From Chlamydiota bacterium (GTDB lineage: Bacteria; Chlamydiota; Chlamydiia; Chlamydiales; JAJFMK01), in NCBI GenBank assembly GCA_021772215.1, contig JAJFMK010000230.1, positions 1 through 11,861 on the forward strand: a DNA stretch of 11,861 nucleotides, read 5' to 3'. Position numbers and translations under genes: made by a program. This document shows positions 6,680 through 11,861 of the stretch, piece by piece. The notes beneath the pieces were generated by a model. It was given only the letters and a program-made list of their open reading frames with translations, did no database searches and was not told where the DNA came from. Position 1 is the stretch's first letter; every line of letters begins with the position of its first letter.

Positions 6680-7868
6680 TCTCATTATGAGAGCCCTGCC
6701 CTAGAGCACCGGAACTAGAGCCAAAAGATCCACTTGGAGTAGTAACTGGGGTATAAGCCCCTGAACCACGCGAGCCTTCTCTTCTGATGGCCCTAGGTAT
6801 GCTTCTCCTTCTGGATGGAGATTGGGCGTAAGCAGCCGGTTCCAATTCCAAAGATCGTCTATTGGAAGGTCTTAAAGCTTTTTGCATCTCATTAAGGAAA
6901 GAATGAAGGGATTGCTGAGATTGAACATCAACGCCTATCCAATCCATTTCCTTAAGGTTTGTGAGTTTTTGCTGCAAGCTCTCTTCATGATAAAACTCAT
7001 TGTCTTTCAGGCGCGTGAGCAATGTTTGAGCAACTATTTTCCAATTATCAAACTCTGGTGAAGATGATTCAAGGACTCTTAAGATGCTCATAAGTGTAGT
7101 ATTTAAGGAATCATCAACGATATTTTGAAAAATCAGCACTAATCTAATTGATTTTTCCCCAATCATGAGAAAATCAACAGTTTGCTGATATTTATTAGAG
7201 TCATCCCTAGAAACGTATTCTCCTTTACTACGGATATGACCTTCAATGGACTCGCGAAGCCTGGTAATTGACAGCTCTATATCCCCTAGTTGGTTGCAGC
7301 TAAACAAAATCAAACTCCAAAGTTTGGACCAACTGATGATATCTTTTGCAGATTGGCATTTTTCAAGTGTCCCTGTAAGATCACCCGTCAGAAACGCCAA
7401 TTTTACATCATCGGCACTCTTGACTTGATTAAGAATTGAAATGACTGATTTTACTGACTCATCTAGAAATTTCTGCAATCCTGCTACATTTTCTTTAAAT
7501 AATCCAATAAATTGAGCTGCGCTATTTAAGCGAGTTATTCCTGCAGAACCTGCCATATCTCTAATTTTCAAACCGTTATCGCTAGTATCATCTAAGACCA
7601 ACTGAGCAGCTCTTTGAATTTTTTCAAAGGAGTATTGACCAGACAACGTGGAAACGACGGCACCGATCAGAGTAGAATATTCATCCTTAGATAAACCATC
7701 AACTGCACGAGATACGCCGAGCAGGCATCCACCTTGCAGGTGCTTATCAGATTTTATCTTTTCAGCTAAAATACTTACCAAATTATCAATATGAGAACCG
7801 TTAATGTGCGAGCAGCCGACATACTCAGAAACGCCACCCCTTCTTACTTCTAAATCAACAAAAGACAT
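6672..7868 (-). CDS. Unrecognised helical protein with Ser/Arg/Gly-rich tail, 398 residues
   Basis: I do not recognise a family. Residues about 1-320 look almost entirely alpha-helical, with no signal peptide or membrane segment. The final part (about residues 325-398) is low-complexity: a basic stretch (SPSRRRSIPRAIRREGSRGS) followed by a Ser/Gly/Thr tail (TPVTTPSGSFGSSSG). The start is set at ATG 7868 (MSFVDLEV) because GGAG (7875-7878) lies 6 nt upstream. A longer frame from 7922 would add 18 residues but has no ribosome site and would cover the predicted -10 element. A soluble cytosolic protein or a type III-secreted effector are both possible; the RRRS motif resembles eukaryotic basophilic kinase sites, but that alone proves nothing. 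The gene ends inside the last codons of the AsmA-like gene, tail to tail, with no terminator in between. Confidence 0.75.
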   Translation of the reverse strand: MSFVDLEVRRGGVSEYVGCSHINGSHIDNLVSILAEKIKSDKHLQGGCLLGVSRAVDGLSKDEYSTLIGAVVSTLSGQYSFEKIQRAAQLVLDDTSDNGLKIRDMAGSAGITRLNSAAQFIGLFKENVAGLQKFLDESVKSVISILNQVKSADDVKLAFLTGDLTGTLEKCQSAKDIISWSKLWSLILFSCNQLGDIELSITRLRESIEGHIRSKGEYVSRDDSNKYQQTVDFLMIGEKSIRLVLIFQNIVDDSLNTTLMSILRVLESSSPEFDNWKIVAQTLLTRLKDNEFYHEESLQQKLTNLKEMDWIGVDVQSQQSLHSFLNEMQKALRPSNRRSLELEPAAYAQSPSRRRSIPRAIRREGSRGSGAYTPVTTPSGSFGSSSGALGQGSHNETT

Positions 7869-7917
7869 AATTATCTCCAAAAAAGTCAAATTTTTCCCGT
7901 ATATCTTAGGGACTGTG

Positions 7918-7946
7918 ATCATAGCAGAGCAGTTGATTAACTAAAA
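7918..7946 (-). promoter_or_regulatory. Extended -10 promoter of the 398-residue protein gene
   Basis: TGC-TATGAT (-10 at 7918-7923) on the minus strand is an extended -10 element. The -35 position, 17 bp upstream (7941-7946), reads TTTTAG, a poor match, as is common with extended -10 promoters. The predicted start near 7911 gives a leader of about 43 nt with GGAG before ATG 7868. Confidence 0.45.
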
Positions 7947-7957
7947 GGGAAAGCGCC

Positions 7958-7987
7958 TTGACTTCTCTGTTTGTGATCGCGTAACCT
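7958..7987 (+). promoter_or_regulatory. Possible promoter of the beta-barrel protein gene
   Basis: TTGACT (7958-7963), an 18-bp spacer and TAACCT (7982-7987). The -35 is good and the -10 weak. The start would fall about 3 nt before ATG 7997, giving almost no leader, and no Shine-Dalgarno is present. Confidence 0.35.
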
Positions 7988-7996
7988 CGTATCATT

Positions 7997-8920
7997 ATGA
8001 AAAGACATCTATTAACGACACTTCTTTTACCTCTATCCCTCCTGGCCCAAGAGGAGGAGTATTCCTTTCAAGAATTTAATACCTTCGACAATATGGGCAG
8101 CGATGTATCTTTTGAGACACCAATGCTTGTCTGGCAGATCAAGGCCAACGGTAACGTTAGCGGTGAGGCTAAATTCAATACAGGGGATGTAAAGGGGCAA
8201 AACTTTCGCTTTGGTGAGGCGGAAGCGGCGGGCTCATTCATCCATCTAATATCTGATAACTTTGGATACAGTCTATCCATCGGCTATCAATATACTCTCA
8301 TGGATTGGAAGGAGAACCCCGCCTTTCGCAACAACGACTTTCATAATGGGTATGTCTCCCTAGGTGTTAAGGGCCGATCCTGCGACTGCTGGACCTGGCA
8401 GGCGGAGGTCTCTGCCAATGCCGACCTCGACCTGTTCAATGAGCACAGCACCCTCTATCTCTATGGTGGCTGGGGAACCCATGAGGTGAACTCCTGCTTT
8501 TCTACCTCTGTCGGCTTCATCGGAAGATCGGGCATACGCCAAGATCGCTTCTGGCCCGTCCTCGGCTTCCAGTGGGATTTCACCAAGAGCTGGAGCCTCC
8601 ATTTCGTCTTCCCGGTCGATATGGCGCTCATCTACAAAATCAATGACTCCTGGGCCACTGCCCTGGTCTACCGTATATTCAATAACCGCCATCGCCTAGG
8701 CCCCAACGAACCTCTTGCCAACGGCATCGTCGAATACCGCAACAGCGGCCTTGAGCTAGCTCTTAACTACAACTACGGCCCCATCTTCTCCGCCAACATC
8801 CACGCTGGTGTTCTAGCCGAAGGCGACCTGAAAGTCTCCAACTATCACGATAGATTTTCAACTCACTACAAAGCAGACCCTACCGGCTATGTCGGGGCTG
8901 ATCTTTCAGTCAGATTTTGA
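7997..8920 (+). CDS. Probable outer-membrane beta-barrel protein, 307 residues
   Basis: Residues 1-17 form a clear Sec signal peptide (MKRHLLTTLLLPLSLLA, cleavage before QEEE). The mature part has no hydrophobic helix. It shows many alternating, aromatic-rich beta-type strands (for example FGYSLSIGYQYTLMDW, TLYLYGGWGTHEV, WSLHFVFPVDMALIY) and ends VGADLSVRF, a C-terminal Phe strand typical of substrates of the BAM outer-membrane assembly machine. Together these indicate a small outer-membrane barrel; pore, adhesin or structural roles cannot be told apart. Four Cys occur (in SCDCW, NSCFS and nearby), of interest because chlamydial envelopes are disulfide-linked. The start is fixed by the signal peptide, although no Shine-Dalgarno precedes it. 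It is divergent from the 398-residue protein gene and followed 80 bp later by another exported protein gene with its own promoter candidate. Confidence 0.7.
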   Translation: MKRHLLTTLLLPLSLLAQEEEYSFQEFNTFDNMGSDVSFETPMLVWQIKANGNVSGEAKFNTGDVKGQNFRFGEAEAAGSFIHLISDNFGYSLSIGYQYTLMDWKENPAFRNNDFHNGYVSLGVKGRSCDCWTWQAEVSANADLDLFNEHSTLYLYGGWGTHEVNSCFSTSVGFIGRSGIRQDRFWPVLGFQWDFTKSWSLHFVFPVDMALIYKINDSWATALVYRIFNNRHRLGPNEPLANGIVEYRNSGLELALNYNYGPIFSANIHAGVLAEGDLKVSNYHDRFSTHYKADPTGYVGADLSVRF

Positions 8921-8951
8921 TCTACCTGCTGCCGAATTAATCAGTATCTCC

Positions 8952-8981
8952 TTAACAAAAAAGGTAGATAACACTTACGAT
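8952..8981 (+). promoter_or_regulatory. Possible promoter of the 191-residue exported protein gene
   Basis: TTAACA (8952-8957), an 18-bp spacer and TACGAT (8976-8981). The predicted start lies near 8988, so the leader would be short; GAGAGG (8989-8994) lies 6 nt before ATG 9001. Confidence 0.35.
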
Positions 8982-9000
8982 CTACGATGAGAGGTCTGTT

Positions 9001-9576
9001 ATGCGTCATATTTTATTAGCATTCTGTCTAGTATGCAGCAGTCTGCACGCCACGAGGCGGTATATTAATTATGATAAAATGGATTTCGATTATCTCTACC
9101 GTCATTTGAGTGAAGATGAGAAAAGGCTTCAGAGAGCAAATATAGTAACAGACCAGAAGATGGGTCAATATTTCGAACGAAGTTTCGCTCATCCAAGGGT
9201 CGAAAATATTACCTATGGAATCAGATTATTCGATAAAAAAAAGACGCGTTGGGGTTTTCAGTTTCTCTCTCACGAAAGGCTTTCTGAAAAAGAAGCGAAA
9301 GAGTTAGCTATTGAGGTGTTTAATATCATCATGGACCACCTCCACAGTGACCAAGACTACATCATCATGCTGACAAAGAGCGTTGATGCGACAGAAATTC
9401 CTCGAGAAAAAATTGGCCTACGCATCGTCTTTTGGGACGAAAACTATGACCGAATCTACCCTCCCCACGTGGGACAAGTCGAGATCTACCAAAATTCAAT
9501 CTATATTTCCTACGCCAATCCCGAAACAGAAGAGATCATGGAGTCAACTCGCATCGGTAGTTTGGAAGACCTTTGA
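9001..9576 (+). CDS. Exported protein, apparent paralogue of the facing lipoprotein, 191 residues
   Basis: A signal peptide (MRHILLAFCLVCSSLHA) with likely cleavage after Ala17 directs it to the periplasm. No clean lipobox is seen. I do not recognise a named family, but the mature part aligns by eye with the lipoprotein encoded at 9544-10074. VENITYG (67-73) matches IEDISYS; AKELAIEVFNIIMDHL (99-114) matches ARKKVIELSELLLSKI; IGLRIVFW (138-145) matches VGISIDYK; and the following strand QVEIYQNSIYISY matches LVYIRSSNGLVKFYF. The order is kept throughout, with longer loops here. It has a good ribosome site (GAGAGG, 6 nt before ATG). Its last 33 bp overlap the 3' end of that paralogue on the other strand. 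If the lipoprotein is an immunity protein for the RHS effector, this could be a second or orphan immunity protein; that is an inference. Confidence 0.75.
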   Translation: MRHILLAFCLVCSSLHATRRYINYDKMDFDYLYRHLSEDEKRLQRANIVTDQKMGQYFERSFAHPRVENITYGIRLFDKKKTRWGFQFLSHERLSEKEAKELAIEVFNIIMDHLHSDQDYIIMLTKSVDATEIPREKIGLRIVFWDENYDRIYPPHVGQVEIYQNSIYISYANPETEEIMESTRIGSLEDL

Positions 9577-10074
9577 TTTTGCCTCTTCATAGGGTTCATC
9601 AAAGTCAAATTCCGATCGGTCTCGAACGTCTCCAAAATAAAATTTCACCAATCCATTTGATGATCTAATATAAACAAGTCTATTTACATCAGGAATATAG
9701 TCTCTATCTGTATATTTATAATCGATGGAAATACCTACATCATCTCCTTTAAACGGATATTCACAGAGATAGGGGCGAAGCTCCCTTTTTTGATTAATCT
9801 TTGACAAAAGCAACTCAGAGAGCTCTATTACCTTTTTTCTAGCTGTATCAATATCATCTTGGGTATTGGAAAAAAAGCTATAGCTAATATCTTCAATCCT
9901 CTCAAAATATCCTGATCCAGCACCAACTGGACTTAACCGATATCTCTGTGGCATCTCACGGATAAATTCAGATCTTGCTTCTCCAGCAAAGTCTACATAC
10001 GTTTTCTTTTCCTGCTTCGGAGGTTGACAAGACGACAAGAAAATAAAAAATAAAGAAAATATCACATACTTCAT
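9544..10074 (-). CDS. Lipoprotein translationally coupled to the RHS gene, candidate immunity protein
   Basis: The 176-residue product starts with a lipoprotein signal, MKYVIFSLFFIFLSSC, where LSSC (13-16) is a lipobox and Cys16 the lipidated residue. Gln at +2 favours the outer membrane over the inner. The rest looks like a small mixed alpha/beta domain: a helix at about 75-96 and strands at about 113-120 and 131-148. Its ATG overlaps the TGA stop of the RHS gene (ATGA, 10071-10074), and GGAGAG (10081-10086) sits 6 nt upstream, so the two are translationally coupled. A lipoprotein directly after an RHS gene with a lipase-like C-terminal domain matches the known layout of lipase effectors with periplasmic immunity lipoproteins. 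I do not recognise the family itself. It resembles the facing 191-residue protein. Confidence 0.8.
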   Translation of the reverse strand: MKYVIFSLFFIFLSSCQPPKQEKKTYVDFAGEARSEFIREMPQRYRLSPVGAGSGYFERIEDISYSFFSNTQDDIDTARKKVIELSELLLSKINQKRELRPYLCEYPFKGDDVGISIDYKYTDRDYIPDVNRLVYIRSSNGLVKFYFGDVRDRSEFDFDEPYEEAKSKVFQTTDAS

Positions 10075-11861
10075 TTTCTTCTCTCCAAGGTTTTATCATA
10101 GAGTGTATCAAACTCTTTTTTTATGTGTGTCCGATAGGTAGTGCTATCAAGGCTGTGCTCGAAAAAACCACCTCCGGTGTGAGTTTTGGCGATTGTAATG
10201 CGATCCTCACAATTTCTTCTGCCTGCACTGTCAAATTTAGTTACAGGATCGCGATCTGCGCAGACAAAACGTGACATCAAACAGTGTTTGTCATTTGAAT
10301 AGGCTGCTGGAGCAATTCCGAATATTCCAAGTCGATCCCTATGTACTGGGTCCAGTGCATAGGTGGCATTTCTTGCTACCAGAGCTCCTTCGCTGTGACC
10401 TATGACAAAAATGAGAATATCAGGATCAAAAGCTATGTCTCGTTTAATCATATCTGACAATGCGAGAGGGATGGGGTAAATGGCTTGGTTAACCAGTTCG
10501 TCTTTAGCGCGTGCTGTATCTGCCACTTTCCCTACTGATGGGTTATAAACTCCATAAACTTCAACACCTCCAAGTAACTCGGAAATTAGATGCACTGATT
10601 TAACAAAATCATCATAAGTATTATCCATTCCGTTCGTAAAGTAAATTTTCACCCCTTCAGCATAACTTGACCCCTCGACATAGTAGCATCTTGGCATATT
10701 GTCTTGATACATCTCCTCATATCCAGTGACAATGTGAGGCACGGCGTCACTTGATTGGCTCTCATAAATTGGATCATAGACCGATCCTGTTGATCCTATG
10801 ACTATATTGTAGTAGTAGGTGTATGCGGCGTCAGCAAAGGTCGGTTCATAGTTTGGGTCACCGCCAACATCGTAGAGGCCATAGAGATCACGGTGAATCA
10901 AGGGGCGATTGTATACGTAGGTAAAAAGGTTAGAGGCAGGAGTCATCGCTAAAGGATCAGGTGTGGTCCAGCGACCAAGGGTTGAATCGTAGTGGCGTCT
11001 ACCAAAGAAATAGAGTTTAGTGAAGGGGTCGTAGCGCTTAGAGGCAAAACGCCAGGGGGTAAGAGGCTCATCATCTGTTGAAAGCTCTATCTCTCCATAC
11101 GCAGAGTAGCGCATCGATTCTACTAGGGAGCCATCCTCTGCATTTAGAAGTGCGACGATATTGCCGTTGAAATCATGAAGAGGTGCATAAATGCGGCCAT
11201 ATATTTCCATGGCTACTGTGGCACCAATCTCTGCACCTAGCCCAAGCCCCAGGATGCGAAACTCCACGATCTCTCCATCAACTCTTTTGCCAACCTCATC
11301 CTGATCGAAATAGAGAAATGCTTCAGTTTCTGAACCAGAAACTCTAAGCAGACAGCGACCAAAGTGATCGTATGTATAACGGACCGTTTCAGACCCTCTT
11401 TCTACTTTGATCAATCGATTTAAAGCATCATAGCTGTAGCAAGTTACCGAGGTAGGATCCCGCCTTTCTTTAAGGTTGCCGTTATCATCCCAAATATAAG
11501 AGCTTTCACCCTGCTTTTGAACCTGATTGTGTAGGTCGAGATGATAGGTAACGCTATCTTTTGAGGTGCGATTGTATAGAGAGTCATAGCTGTATTCGTG
11601 ATCATTTTCTTCTGTGAGCTGGAAAAGATCGTCGTAGGAAAAACAGTTGTGAGTTTGTCCGTGAGAATCACCTAAATCGTAGCTCATCAGATTACCTACA
11701 GCGTCATACTCGATCTGATGAATAAAAAGATCTGGATGGGTGATATCCTTGAGGCGACCTACAGGATCGTGAGCGTAGGTCTGCTCACCACATTCTCCGA
11801 TCATCTGCTCCCTCGTCAGTTGACCTGCAGTGTTAAATTCTACATAGTTATGCTCGTAAAG
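10071..11861 (-). CDS. RHS/YD-repeat protein with C-terminal GHSEG hydrolase-like domain, 5' end outside window
   Basis: The frame is open to the right edge (19 codons before the first visible Met at 11804), so the N-terminus is missing. Residues below are counted from that Met. Residues 1 to about 230 hold YD repeats (IEYDAVGNLMSYD, YSYDALNRLIKVE, YTYDHFGR). Residues 257-310 are the classic RHS core end: KRYDPFTKLYFFGRRHYDS, LGRW, then NLFTYVYNRPLIHRDLYGL, equivalent to the DPxGL site where RHS shells are cleaved. The unique part (311-577) contains KIYFTNGMDNT (386-396), YGVYNPSVG (417-425) and FVIGHSEGALVA (466-477). GHSEG is the nucleophile elbow of alpha/beta hydrolases. Ser471 would be the nucleophile, Asp519 (in RDPVT) and His550 the likely remaining triad members. 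A lipase or phospholipase toxin is inferred. The C-terminal domain resembles, from memory, chlamydial DUF687 proteins. Confidence 0.85.
   Translation of the reverse strand, partial: LYEHNYVEFNTAGQLTREQMIGECGEQTYAHDPVGRLKDITHPDLFIHQIEYDAVGNLMSYDLGDSHGQTHNCFSYDDLFQLTEENDHEYSYDSLYNRTSKDSVTYHLDLHNQVQKQGESSYIWDDNGNLKERRDPTSVTCYSYDALNRLIKVERGSETVRYTYDHFGRCLLRVSGSETEAFLYFDQDEVGKRVDGEIVEFRILGLGLGAEIGATVAMEIYGRIYAPLHDFNGNIVALLNAEDGSLVESMRYSAYGEIELSTDDEPLTPWRFASKRYDPFTKLYFFGRRHYDSTLGRWTTPDPLAMTPASNLFTYVYNRPLIHRDLYGLYDVGGDPNYEPTFADAAYTYYYNIVIGSTGSVYDPIYESQSSDAVPHIVTGYEEMYQDNMPRCYYVEGSSYAEGVKIYFTNGMDNTYDDFVKSVHLISELLGGVEVYGVYNPSVGKVADTARAKDELVNQAIYPIPLALSDMIKRDIAFDPDILIFVIGHSEGALVARNATYALDPVHRDRLGIFGIAPAAYSNDKHCLMSRFVCADRDPVTKFDSAGRRNCEDRITIAKTHTGGGFFEHSLDSTTYRTHIKKEFDTLYDKTLERRK
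10081..10086 (-). promoter_or_regulatory. Internal ribosome site for the coupled lipoprotein gene
   Basis: GGAGAG lies inside the last codons of the RHS gene, 6 nt before the lipoprotein ATG, allowing reinitiation at the ATGA junction. Confidence 0.6.

Noticed and set aside
7914..7978. Two copies of TGTGATC between the divergent genes as a CRP-like operator
   Set aside because: Only half-sites with no matching second halves; a seven-base direct match at this distance can be chance.
8920..8969. 8-bp inverted repeat (ATCTACCT / AGGTAGAT) after the beta-barrel gene as a terminator
   Set aside because: The loop would be 34 nt, the stem is AT-rich and no T-run follows; too weak to call.
9383..9592. 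Plus-strand 69-codon frame overlapping the end of the 191-residue protein gene
   Set aside because: No ribosome site or recognisable features; a shadow of the signal-peptide-bearing gene in another frame.

Overview
The window most likely comes from a chlamydia-like (Chlamydiota) or similar Gram-negative host-associated bacterium. The grounds are moderate: many exported or outer-membrane proteins, an AsmA/TamB-type giant envelope protein, DUF4143-type AAA ATPases, and an RHS protein whose C-terminal domain resembles, from memory, a chlamydial family (DUF687). No ribosomal RNA or marker gene is present to settle the taxonomy. Base composition is mixed: the AsmA-like and beta-barrel genes look more GC-rich than the ATPase genes, the 398-residue helical protein and the small exported proteins.

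Layout. Bases 1-445 (-) hold the N-terminal part of a DUF4143-type AAA ATPase that ends just after a 10-base homopolymer, so it is probably frameshifted. Upstream of it lies a 33-bp tandem repeat array (461-554) directly against its -10 element. Next come a stem-loop (possible terminator) and a gene for a 103-residue hydrophobic protein with a very good promoter and Shine-Dalgarno sequence (654-965, -). A pair of CAU-anticodon tRNAs follows (tRNA-Ile2-like and initiator tRNA-fMet, both -, with a promoter). A complete DUF4143 ATPase (1314-2522, -) carries an Asp-to-Tyr change in its Walker B motif. A 1348-residue AsmA/TamB-like protein (2633-6679, +) overlaps tail to tail with an unrecognised 398-residue helical protein (6672-7868, -). 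Divergent from that is a probable outer-membrane beta-barrel protein (7997-8920, +).

The right-hand end is the most interesting part. An RHS/YD-repeat protein runs in from the right edge (10071 to beyond 11861, -). It ends in a unique domain with a GHSEG nucleophile-elbow motif, typical of alpha/beta-hydrolase lipases. Its stop codon overlaps the start of a lipoprotein gene (9544-10074, -) in an ATGA junction. That layout fits a polymorphic toxin (a lipase-type RHS effector) with a translationally coupled periplasmic immunity lipoprotein. Facing the lipoprotein gene and overlapping its 3' end is a second exported protein gene (9001-9576, +) whose product appears to be a diverged paralogue of the lipoprotein, a possible extra or orphan immunity gene.

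Regulation. Good sigma70-type promoters can be read for the 103-residue protein and the tRNA pair. Both ATPase genes have -10 elements placed so that transcription would begin at or next to the start codon, which suggests leaderless mRNAs.
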